64,000 nt of DNA from Brachypterus glaber (Eukaryota; Arthropoda; Insecta; Coleoptera; Kateretidae). The stretch is from assembly GCA_958510825.1 (NCBI GenBank), contig OY294044.1, positions 79,158,895 through 79,222,894 of the forward strand, read 5' to 3'. A program made the position numbers and the translations under genes. The notes beneath the pieces were generated by a model. That model had not been told where the DNA came from. It did no database searches and saw only the letters and a list, made by a program, of their open reading frames with translations. This document shows positions 22,834 to 32,775 of this stretch, piece after piece (within the stretch, counting starts at the first letter, position 1; each line of letters begins with the position of its first letter).

Positions 22834-23242
22834 ATAACCAATTGATTGTTTCAGTGATCCGGTTGATTGTTCTTTGACATAAAAATTATCTTTGATATAC
22901 TTTTATTTTTAATTTGTAAATTTTCACATTTAAAAGTTTATATTTTTCTAAATTAATTTAATTCCTAAAATCTTCCCCCTGAATCAAATACAAATTGCCT
23001 TGTTTACGACCACTTTGGCAGTCAAACTGTTAAGAATTGAAGCTGGCAAAATATATCCAACATAATGATCATTAATCATTACAACGAGGTGAGCTATTTA
23101 AAAAAATATATGTTAAATTTACCCTCATTAAGCCTATGTTCGACCCTATGTATTGTGTTTCTATTGTTTCCATTGATTTAAGACAACTAACAAAATCATC
23201 GCAATAAAACAATTTATTTAAAATTTATCTAAATTTTTGATC
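22834..23242. other. Spacer, nothing recognised
   Basis: A/T-rich, with no gene or bounded repeat. Confidence 0.5.
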
Positions 23243-23372
23243 TACCCAAGTAACACAGTAGCTATAAAGTAACTCTTACCGCTCTTTCGCAGCACAATTG
23301 CAGCCATATAGCTGCAATTTCGCTGCAAAAGATCGGTAAGAGATACTTTATAGCTATCTTGGTACTTGGGTA
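23243..23372. mobile_element. TA-flanked hairpin MITE, 126 bp
   Basis: TA at 23243-23244 and 23371-23372 brackets ends CCCAAGTAACACAGTAGCTA and, complemented, CCCAAGTACCAAGATAGCTA. The arms pair almost to the centre through TATAAAGTA and CTCTTACCG. It is a miniature element of probable Tc1/mariner type. Confidence 0.8.
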
Positions 23373-24332
23373 GGTACACATCAAATTATACGCTAGGATT
23401 TGAGATTTACGTAAATGTTTTCTGTATAACTAGTATGTTATTCATATCCAATAAACACTGAGGTAAGATTTTACTTAATATAGATGTACTAAAACGCACC
23501 AAAACAATCATAACCTCATAAATATATCCCACAAAATTGAATGGGTTATTGCAAAGTAAATAACACATAATTTTTAGAATATTTTTCATTTGAATGGGGC
23601 GATTTTTCTGTCCAAATAAGGTCACTTATGTAGGGAAATGTTCTATATAGGTACCTACTGAGAAAAATTCATTTAATTAACATTTATTATATTTTTATAT
23701 GGTTGGTACCTCTGGTTGTAAATATATACATTTAATGTAAAAAAACATGTAAACTGTTAAATCATCATTTTTACCTAAAATAATTTTGTAATTTTTACAT
23801 AAAATAATTTTGTGCGATATTATATTCTTATAAAAATAACGTGCACTGTACATTGTACATATAACCTGAACAAAATAACAATCTACTTGAATTCACATGC
23901 TTTATGGGTGATTGTCACCAAAATGACCAATTTGAATCGATGAATTATTAACCTTAGATTGCTGTTTAACTTCATACGAGACGATCGTAAATTATACTAA
24001 AATATTAAAAATAAATTAAAAAAAAGTGTTTTCACTTTATTATAAAAATTAATGCATTCTTATCGGAACAATAACTAAAAAAAAAAATCAATATATTCAA
24101 TTATATTTTCTATGCACCTGGTCCGAATACTGACCCGGTGCTCTCCATAAATTGCGTACCTACTTGCACTGCTCACATGAGTGTTGGTTAATAACCATTT
24201 GTTATTCCACTTTGTTTACTGGGAGTCCCAGTCTGGGACATTTTCTTCTCTTTTTTTTTTCGAGTCCAAATCTTTATCTGTCTTAGAAATTTCAAGAATT
24301 GTGTCGGAGTTTTCTACGCATATATTTTATAT
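23373..24332. other. AT-rich spacer, nothing recognised
   Basis: Only short incidental frames are present. Confidence 0.5.
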
Positions 24333-24604
24333 TATAGTATATTCAACTTTAAGATGCATTACAAGTAAATAAAAGCATCGCGCACGCGGCAGCTGGCGCG
24401 TGGTTTTATTGGTTAAAACACTCGAATGTTGCGAGAGTAGGGATGTAGAAAATTAAAAAGGTCAGTACATGAGCACTTGCGATGAAGCGTACAATGCATT
24501 GCAATCGACCGTTATATAGAAGTATTTTGTTTTAAGTCCTACCATGTCACTAAATCCGTTGTTGTCACGTGCGTTTGTTTACACTTACTGTTGAATATAC
24601 TATA
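24333..24604. mobile_element. TA-flanked MITE (TAGTATATTCAACTT ends), copy 1
   Basis: TA flanks 24335-24602 (268 bp). The ends TAGTATATTCAACTT and TTGAATATACTA are inverted. The core GCACGCGGCAGCTGGCGCG and the rest of the body are highly similar to copy 2 at 26749-27026. It is non-coding. Confidence 0.8.
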
Positions 24605-24895
24605 ATTCAACATGTTGCAACAATGGGATAAAAACAAAAATATTGGCACACATCTTATTTCTGCTTTTTTAAGTTGGTCTTTTTATACATTGTATAAATT
24701 CTTATGTAATGTTTTATACCTAAAAATATTAACCCAATATTACACAAATGTTTTATGTGAAAATGCCTATATGTAATTTAACAGTTTACATGTTTTTAGT
24801 TAATACATTTAAAGTTGTATAAATGTGAAATTACATCAATTTTTTCAGAGGCGACTTTTGTTTGTCTCCTTTACGGTAAAGTCTTGTGGATGTGC

Positions 24896-25014
24896 TGAAA
24901 ATGACGGGTCTGGGCGGGTATAAATGGTGCATAAACCGGACTTGAGCGGATGAAATTCACCCGCTCAAGTCCGGTCTATGCAAAATTTATACCCGCACAG
25001 ACCCGTCATTTTCA
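24896..25014. repeat. Near-perfect 119-bp palindrome
   Basis: TGAAAATGACGGGTCTG at the left pairs with CAGACCCGTCATTTTCA at the right. The arms stay complementary through GGGCGGGTATAAAT and CCGGACTTGAGCGG to a centre near 24955. Only a few mismatches and a very short loop are present. Confidence 0.85.
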
Positions 25015-25610
25015 ATAGGGTGTTAGTAGGTAAACTGAAATTTTAGTTACTATGATTAAAAAGTAGCTAAAAATCAATTTTCGAAAATGAAGAATAAGTT
25101 GTTTTAGTTTTTCCCCAAATGTACAAGTATTTATTTTATGATTATTATAATTTGTAACATCAAGACTCCAAAGAAGAGAAATAAAGTTTTTGAAGTACCT
25201 ACCTTTAGATTTTTCCATCCCAATATTAGATACAATTAAAAGGAAATTATGTATATTTACTTGACCCATGTCAATTTTATTTTTATTTTTATTGAATATG
25301 TATATAAAGTATTTTGTATAAATATTTATTTATTTATTTTCCTAGACAACTTTTTTCAATAAATATTTTCTCGTTACTAAGAACGATAGATCCTAAATTC
25401 TTAAAAATAATTAACTATGTACTCAACGTACAGATTCTGTACGAGGTTTTATCAAAAGTACAAAGCAATTATATATACCTAGGACACGCTACCGAGAATT
25501 TCGGCAGAATGTTATATAGTCTGTTCGAACGGCTTAGAGACAAAAATATGGTTAAAACAACTGTGCTTATTCAAGACAAACTATGACATTTTTTTAAGGA
25601 ACAAGACTAA
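25015..25610. other. Spacer with an unassigned 90-codon frame
   Basis: A plus-strand frame at 25314-25586 contains a compositionally normal stretch (...YLGHATENFGRMLYSLFERL...). It has no motif I can name and no flanking splice evidence. I treat it as unproven. The rest is A/T-rich. Confidence 0.3.
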
Positions 25611-26216
25611 AAGTGTGTATTTTTCAAAGAACTTTTACCTCAAGAATGAAATCTACCGTATGCTTTATTTGAAGCGTGAACCAACTACGGTGAGGGGCTG
25701 GTGGGGCTATTGTTTACACTTAGTACGCGTAAAGAGAGAGAAAGAATGTGTAAACTCACACTCTAATGTCGTAAACTTGGTCAAGCAATACAGTGTGCCG
25801 GTGGCAACACCTGCTTTAGATATTTTATTGTAAATAAATAAATATTAGTTTTATTTGAGTTTTACATAAAACTAGTAGTTTAATTTTAATAAATTTAATT
25901 ATATTACATTATCAAACATAATTATAGTATCCTGGTATAGTAGTAATTTTTAAAATTTTAATGTAGGTATAAAGATTTATCATAATGATAAAGTGAAAAT
26001 TTAGCAACATCGCTCTGGTCACCAGAAGGTCAAAACTAGCGATACTTATGTTTACACCAGAAGCAGTATCGCGTACGTTTATGTAAACAAACAAACCAAA
26101 GATGACACCTTCATAAACATTGGTCTGAATTCAGACCAATGTTTATGAAGGTGTCATTATTTAAATAACTTCTTGAGGTAAAAGTTCTTTGGTATTTTTA
26201 TAAAAATACCACACTT
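25611..26216. mobile_element. Inverted-repeat element, about 606 bp
   Basis: AAGTGTGTATTTTTCAAAG then AACTTTTACCTCAAGAA at the left pairs with TTCTTGAGGTAAAAGTT at the right, with an extra TATTTTTATAAAAATA hairpin in the right arm. The interior is not an inverted repeat, apart from the 56-bp palindrome at 26102-26157. No clear target duplication or coding frame is seen. Confidence 0.65.
26102..26157. repeat. Perfect 56-bp palindrome without spacer
   Basis: The 28-base arm beginning ATGACACCTTCATAAACATT is followed directly by its exact complement, with GAATTC at the centre. There are no mismatches and no loop. Confidence 0.95.
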
Positions 26217-26746
26217 GTTATAACTTATAAAGCATGAACACTTCATTATAAATAACATAAATTAAATATAAATTAAATGAAATTTAAATTAAGTTTCAAG
26301 TTTTGTAAAAATTAAAGTGGTTCTACATCAGACAAGTTTTATGATGTACAAAGAAGAAATCGGCAAATAGAATCATTCTATCGGCTGATTCCTTATTGCG
26401 TATCATAAAACATATGTTTTAGGCATATGCCTAATGTAAGACTGCTTTTAAGATTAAAGGATGAGTGAAGGCGACATGGACAATGGATGTTGGGTCTGAA
26501 TGTTGTGGCTATTACTTAGCTTCTGTTGGTGAAGCTTACATGTTGCTAAGGATTATTTGTATCAAATTTAAAGTATTTATAGTTATCCTTTTAACAGTTT
26601 AAAAGATTCACTATAATTTTTTTATTTGGCACAGATATTCTTTAGCATTTGTAGTGTACAATCAGTACACTAAAATTTTTGTCTGCCTCGTATTTATTCC
26701 CTGAACAAGCAATAATTACAAAATACCTACTTACCAAATGATTGCC
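26217..26746. other. Spacer, nothing recognised
   Basis: A/T-rich, with no gene or bounded repeat. Confidence 0.5.
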
Positions 26747-27028
26747 TATAGTATATTCAACTTCAAGGTTCAGTAGAAATAAATACAAGAATCACGCACG
26801 CGGCAGCTGGCGCGTGGTTCCATTGGTTAAAACACTCGAATGTTGCGAGAGTAGGGATGTAAAAAATTAAACAGGTCAGTAAGTGAATACTTGCGATGAA
26901 GCGCACAGTGCATTGCAATGGACCGTTATATAGAAATATTTTGTTTTGAGTCCTACCCTGTCACTAAATCCGTTGTTGTCGCGTGCGTTTGTTTACACTT
27001 ACTGCATTTTGAAGTTGAATATACTATA
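26747..27028. mobile_element. TA-flanked MITE (TAGTATATTCAACTT ends), copy 2
   Basis: TA flanks 26749-27026 (278 bp). The ends TAGTATATTCAACTTC and GAAGTTGAATATACTA are a clean inverted pair. The body matches copy 1 (24335-24602) in the same orientation with scattered substitutions, and copy 2 keeps the more complete right end. Confidence 0.85.
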
Positions 27029-28128
27029 GTACTCTTAAAATGTTACTAGTATCATTTTAAGATTAAGTAGTTTGATAAATATTTTGTGTACATGATCATG
27101 ATCATATGAAGGTTATTTAGGATATAAAACACCTGTACCTAGATGTGGGTGTCAGTTAGAGATACGCAATGTATGCGCATATTAAATTTTAAAATATTTA
27201 TAGAAATGTTCAAAATATATTTAAATTTTATAAAATAACAATAATATTTATGTATTTAGCTATAATAATTTGGTGAAAAAAACGTATTTAATATCAAATT
27301 TATTATAGGAGTAGCCGATTGACTATTATAGTCAAGTATGCTTAAATTTTTTATGTCTTTAACTCGTTTAAATATACTATAACGTCAGTATAATTTCAAT
27401 GGAAAATGTAAAATTAGTTTAAAAAATGTACAAAAATATTGATTTTAGTTAAGTTTTCATCCAAAATACAAACCTTATTATTATTTATTGTTAATATTAA
27501 GGCAGAGGTAAAATGCCTATTTTAACCGCCTTTCCAAAAAGTAGGAGGGTATTAATTCGACTTGCCGGAATTTTTCACTTAGAAACAGAAGGTAAAGACT
27601 GGAATGCTTAAGAAATCAATCAGGTTATTTCATGATTTCAGAGCAGATTTTAGTTATGTTGCATGCAAGTCATGTCATCTACCGAAATTTAGGCATAAAT
27701 ATTATTTTAAACTTGTTATAAATATTAAAAACCGACTATGCTCCACTTAGGGTAAACGTCAGAAGTTTTGAAATAAAAACAAATTAATAACATACCTACC
27801 ACCAATAATAAAAGAGCTTTCCAACGATGTATAACAATGGTTGTGCTACCTATTTTGAAAACACTGCTCCAGGCCGCCTAGTCAAATGAGTACCAAAGTA
27901 AAAAATATATGTTTTTGCAAATTTTATGCAACGTAACCATTTCATTAGCTAAAATAACAAATGCCATAAAATACAATAAGGAAATATAAATTTCGTACTA
28001 AACTCTAGAGGTGTTGTATACTGGTTAGAAAAAATAACTAAAATCGTTAATGGACCAATTGATAAGCTTTAAGTGGATTTTTCTTTAGAATATTGATTGC
28101 ATTGAAATTTTGGGGAATAATATACTAC
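27029..28128. other. Spacer, nothing recognised
   Basis: 1.1 kb of A/T-rich sequence with no open frame of note and no bounded repeat. Confidence 0.5.
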
Positions 28129-28299
28129 TACAGTCTAACTATAGTCTAACTACTGTAAAAAAATCTCGTTTTCGCATGCCCGCAATTACAATCACAGAAA
28201 AACTCGAGATATGACATCTAGCGTTCGCTTCAGGTTATTTTATTGGATTTTAATCAAGCGCATGCGAAAAAAGGTTATTTTTACAACGGTTAGACTGTA
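28129..28299. mobile_element. TA-flanked MITE with CAGTCTAAC ends, 167 bp
   Basis: TA at 28129-28130 and 28298-28299 brackets CAGTCTAACTA at the left and GGTTAGACTG at the right. Matching CTGTAAAAA / TTTTTACAACG pairs lie just inside. The left end contains a repeated AGTCTAACTA. It is Tc1/mariner-like. Confidence 0.75.
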
Positions 28300-28334
28300 A
28301 GTTTCCTGCTAAAATCCATTCATTGTGACAATAC

Positions 28335-28352
28335 CACTCTGACGTCAGAGTG
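28335..28352. promoter_or_regulatory. CRE-like 18-bp palindrome
   Basis: CACTCTGACGTCAGAGTG is a perfect palindrome centred on TGACGTCA, the consensus CREB/ATF site. It lies about 1.3 kb beyond the 3' end of the Drep2-like gene. Any function is inference. Confidence 0.3.
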
Positions 28353-29601
28353 CGTAAATTAAATAGCACTCTGTAGGGTAATTGAAACTTATTTCTTAAG
28401 ACTTAATAAATGATTTTTGTATATAGATATATTTTTTTTATATAAAAATTATGTACTGAGTCTGAATAAATAAGGTTGAATTAACATACAGTGCTACTCT
28501 CTTGCTGAATGGACTTTACAACTTGTTGAAAGAAAAAATCCGCTGTCTTGTTGCAGCTTAAACGTTTACATATTGATCCATTACTTTGGTTTTAACAATT
28601 TGTTCTTAAAAATAACATACATTTTAAAACAACATATGGTTTAAAAATTATTCATTTTACATTGGAAAATACTTTATGCCATCCGAATCGTCGGCATATG
28701 AATAATATTTTATAATAAGTAGGATATTTTTTGTTTGCGCAAACTACAATTTTTTTAATATTTGCAAACCGTTTCCACCACAAATTGTTCAAATAGAGTC
28801 ATACGAGATTGTCTACCGACAGTTTTTTTAGTTTAAAAGGGCATATGTACAGCATAACTCCAAAACGCATACAAACAAAAAAATACGGTGTCCTAAGATA
28901 GGAGAACATTGCAGGGTTAAAATGACGTATTTATATTTTTTGTTTTTAATCACAGATTATTTGTTTTTGTTTATTTTGTAATTATTATTTATACAAAAAA
29001 TAAAAGTAATACTAAACTATTTAATTTTAAGAGAGAATTTCTGTAAAAAATTTCATGCATGTGTCAGCTACGCGCTGACTCGTAGGTACTCTATCTTAAA
29101 ATTAAAGATTAGGCGTAAGGATTATCCATCGAAGCCCAGTTTAGATTTCCAACAGGCCGAGTTATAATTAAAAAAAAAAACACTTTTACATTTTGTTCCT
29201 TACAAGATTTTTTTCTAGCCTTGTTGCAAAATATAGCAATAAAAAATAACGTATAATTTATGTAAAAAATTTAACAGAATTTAACAAAACTTTTTGTATT
29301 TCACTTTAGTTTTGAAAAGTGATTTTTATTTAATGCAGAAAAAAATTTCAAAACTGAAATGACATTAAAAAAGTTGTATTTTTGCAACAAGATTAGAAAA
29401 AAAGATTAAAAGCCATATGAAAGTTGGGTACGTGTAATGAACAGTTTATCGATTTTTTTTTGTTTGTACAGAGAATGGAGATACACCGTTTTAGCCCAGC
29501 ACTGCAAATTCACTGTTAATCAGTTAAAAATAAAAAATTTCGTTTAACTATAACCGTCGGACAGTAGTTAGAACTATATTTCTCACATACGATATGTGAT
29601 T
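28353..29601. other. Spacer with a weak inverted repeat
   Basis: No gene is seen. At about 29200-29410, GATTTTTTTCTAGCCTTGTTGCAAAA pairs loosely with the complement of TTTTGCAACAAGATTAGAAAAAAAGAT, suggesting a worn foldback element. Confidence 0.45.
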
Positions 29602-29607
29602 TTTATT
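29602..29607 (-). terminator. Candidate polyadenylation signal of the Drep2-like gene
   Basis: The minus strand reads AATAAA here, 75 bases downstream of the stop codon at 29682-29684. It would give a short 3' untranslated region. Confidence 0.5.
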
Positions 29608-29681
29608 TGGTTAAAAAACAACGCACGATTCGTCCTTATTTAGGGTTTTTGGCAGTAGTAATACTATTAAGTAGCTGACAT

Positions 29682-30667
29682 TCACAGCCGATCCTCCTCT
29701 TCTTCTTCTTCCTCAGCCTCCTCCACCACTCCCTCGTTCTCGTCCCTGTAGCCGGGGTGCTCCGAAATAGCGTAGTAGTTACCGTTGTAGATGACTCCCA
29801 ACTCCCGCAGGACGTCCCCGCGAATCGTAGCCTTGATGGTCCAGTTGTAACAATCATCGCTTTCGCTTTCTCGGTCTAACCGTTCTACGTCCAGAATTTT
29901 AGAACTAAGCCTTTCTAGAATTATACCTATATCTTTAATACTCAGGTGTTTCTTCTGATCCACGCTCAGCTGATCGATTAAAAGTAGAAATTTTTCTGAG
30001 GTGACGGCCTCGTCTTCCATAACCGTGTTTTCGGTTTCACTCTCCGAGCTTTCGTGCTCGGACTGCCCACCGTTGCGGCCGCCACCTTCAATATCTAAAA
30101 AACGCACGTGTCTACTAGGGGGTTGAGGGGAGGTTTGCTGCGTGTCCTGTATCGGGGACGTAGCAACGCTTTTATGTACGGCGATCTTTCGGCCCTCCTC
30201 GTGCAGCGCACAGCAGTGGAAATCGCACTCGATAGCGCCGTTTGATTGAGGACTACCGGCGCGCGGCATGTGCGCGTGGTGCGCACACTCGGGCGTGTGA
30301 ATGTGAATTGTTTGGCTCTCCAGCGAGCTGCCTTGCTTGGAAAGTCTATGCACGGGTTTGACGTCATCGTGGTTTATCACAGTTATCTGGGGGCTAGTGT
30401 ACACGCTTCGTTGCGGCATACCATAGAGATCCTCCTTTTTGCCCACCTGGGTCTGGATGACCAGGGAGGGTCGCTTACTCGGTGAGTACTTCCCCGGGGA
30501 GGGGGAAGGGGCCTCCGAGGACGTTCGCGAAGGGCCCGAGCGTTGATCCCAATGCAAAACAACCGTGACGCGACCCTTGTTGTCCATGATCTTCCATGAA
30601 GGTGTCTCATCTTGGAGCTCCAGTGCATGAATTGTTTCGCAGACTATCTTCGGTATCGCAGATATCG
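29682..30667 (-). CDS. Drep2: Drep2-like (DFF-related) protein, coding exon 3: linker, DFF-C-like domain and acidic tail
   Basis: This is the last coding exon of a CIDE-N protein of the insect Drep2 type, giving residues 95-422 of the predicted 422. It starts after an AG at 30668-30669 (TTAGTAG, then CGATATC), phase-matched to exon 2, and opens AISAIPKIVCETIHALEL...PSWKIMDNKGRVTVVLHWDQ. This continues the CIDE-N protein as in Drep2. A Ser/Pro-rich linker follows, with a His/Cys cluster (HIHTPECAHHAHM...ECDFHCCALHEE, about residues 216-251). A helical region, SEKFLLLIDQLSVDQKKHLS to SEHPGY (about residues 318-401), resembles the C-terminal domain of DFF45/ICAD relatives. The protein ends in an acidic run before TGA at 29682. 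In Drosophila, Drep2 is a neuronal, synapse-associated member of the DFF family. That role here is by homology. The exon is far richer in G/C than its surroundings. A second AG three bases upstream (30671-30672) would add one residue. Other frames in this exon are shadows. Confidence 0.88.
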
Positions 30668-30825
30668 CTACTAAGAGGATACCATATCAGATGGCCATAG
30701 CCTCAGATATTTGTGTACTAATTTATGGTAAACTTTTTTGAATAAAACATTTTCTTCTTTTAAATTCCGTGTTATTGTTTTTAATAAACTTTTATGTGCT
30801 GAACCACAAAATGATATCCATATAC

Positions 30826-31554
30826 TACACCTTTTCTAGTTGTAAATAAAAAAGTGTAAATTAATATTCAGATTTTCAAATTAAATTTCAGAAGATATGA
30901 ATTGAAATTCAGATTTTTAAAATAAATTTCAGAAAGTATAAATTGTAATTCAGATTTGTTAAATATATTTCAGAAAGAAAAAATTGTAGTTGAGAATTGT
31001 AAGTTAAATTTCAGAAAGTGTAAGTTGAAATTCAAATTTGTAAAATAAATTTCAGAAATACATTAAAATTCAGAAATTACAACTTTAAATTATTATTACA
31101 TAGTAAATTGAAGAGTATAAGTTGCAAAGAGTCTAAGTGTCATTGACACTTAGACCCTTTGTAACTGTAACATATAGTGCCAACTATAATTGAAGTGCAT
31201 AAAAGTGTCTAAGTGCCAATGTTCTGAATACAAATTATATTTTCTTATTTACAAATTACCATTTCCTAAAATTAATTTAAACTTTCTGAAATTTGTTTTA
31301 AAGACTGAATTAAAAGTAACACATTCTGGAAATTAATTTATATTTTCTGAAATATATTTCTTACATATCTGAATTTTAATTTATACTTTCTGAAATATAA
31401 CTTACAAAACTGAATTACAATTTATACTTTCTGAAATATATTTTAAAAATTTCAATTTAAATTTATAGAGTCTGAAATATAAGTTAAAAATCTGAAAAAG
31501 AAATTACGCATTCTGAAATTAATATCATTCTGATTTACAACTTGAAAAGGTGTA
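30826..31554. mobile_element. TA-flanked palindromic element made of degenerate short repeats
   Basis: TA brackets 30828-31552 (725 bp). The ends are CACCTTTTCTAGTTGTAAAT and, complemented, CACCTTTTCAAGTTGTAAAT. The left half is a run of 35-50 base units of the type AATTTCAGAAAGTATAAATTG. The right half is their complement (ACTTTCTGAAATATA). The fold centre is the hairpin GTCTAAGTGTCA / TGACACTTAGAC near 31145. It lies in intron 2, only 160 bases upstream of the exon 3 acceptor. Confidence 0.75.
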
Positions 31555-31821
31555 CAGCCTGTATATACGCTTGTTTCGCTCAGTGAATACTACCTTATTT
31601 TTGATATAAACTTTTTTAAGGAGTAACAATAATTATATCAAGATGCTCAGTTCTTAATAAAAGAATACCTCGAGAAATTTAAAAATATTTATTTCAAAAA
31701 ATTTACCACGTTAATTTTGCACACAAACTGTCAGAATTGGAGTTCGTTTTTATAAGAAATTTAATTAAATTAATTTTATTTTTTTGTAGTTTTCTGTAAG
31801 TAAAATCTAGTATTAGCAAAG

Positions 31822-32726
31822 CAAGCTTTTTGCCTCAAAAAAATCCAAAAGTCTTGAAAACTGGTGTAGATGTAGTCTAGACCTTCCTGATGAAGGTACC
31901 AAAAGTCCTCGTCAATTGAAGTTGAGTTATTAGAAAAAAGAAAGCTCATAAAATTTTCTACAAAATGTTTAGTTAAAACTTTTTTCTAACTTACTTTGTT
32001 TTTGAGAAAATGGTCAAAACTTGTGCCAATATCTTGATTTTAAGGAACACTTTTGGACTTTTTTGCAAATATCTTCTTAACGGCTAATATTTAAAAAAAT
32101 AATTTATGATAATGCTTATGAAATTCTCTACAAAAATGTACTTTTTTCCAGCTAACTTGATAAAGATGATATACACTTCAATATCTGCTTAAACTAGATG
32201 TAGAATTTTCGTTTTATGTGATTTCTCGAGTATCAGGTAGACAATAAAATCCAAATCCAAAAGTTTACCTTAAAATCAAAATATATCCACAATTTTTGCC
32301 CATTTTCTCAAAAACTAAGATAGAAAAAAGTTTTTACCACGTATTTTGCAGAGAATTTTATAAGCTTTCTTTTTTATAATAACTTATTTTTTTAAATAAG
32401 TTGACCATATAGAAGATATTTGCAAAAAACTCCAAACATGTACCTTAAATCAAGGTATCGAACAATTTTTGACCAAAAACTAAGCAAGTTAGAAAAAAAA
32501 TTTAAACAAGTATTTTGTAGAGAATTTCATAAGCTTTCTTTTTTCTTATAACTTATTTTTTTCAAAAATTAACTGTTTAGAAGTTATTTGCAAAAAACTG
32601 CAAAATGTACCTTTAAATCAAGATGGTGGCGCGAGCTCAACTTCAATTGACGAGGACTTTTATACGTTCATCAGAAAGGTCTAAACTACATTTCTACCAA
32701 CTTTTGGATTTTTTTGGGGCAAACGG
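31822..32726. repeat. Foldback element with internal reiterations
   Basis: The outer arms AAAAAAATCCAAAAGTCTTG...GTCCTCGTCAATTGAAGTTGAG (31836-31930) and their complement (32636-32720) match. Between them GAGAATTT.ATAAGCTTTC, AACTTATTTTTTT.AAA and TTTGCAAAAAACT.CAAA recur several times in both orientations. It is non-coding and lies in intron 2. Confidence 0.7.
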
Positions 32727-32775
32727 TGATTTTTGTACTTCGTTGCTGGGACCATATCTACATTTTTATTTTTAG

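Noticed and set aside
25314..25586. 90-codon plus-strand frame
   Set aside because: Composition is unremarkable, no motif or splice context was found, and the leading part is low-complexity.
29636..30628. Several other open frames overlapping Drep2 exon 3 on both strands
   Set aside because: They are shadows of the G/C-rich exon. Only the frame with the Drep2-like sequence has domain content and phase-matched splice sites.
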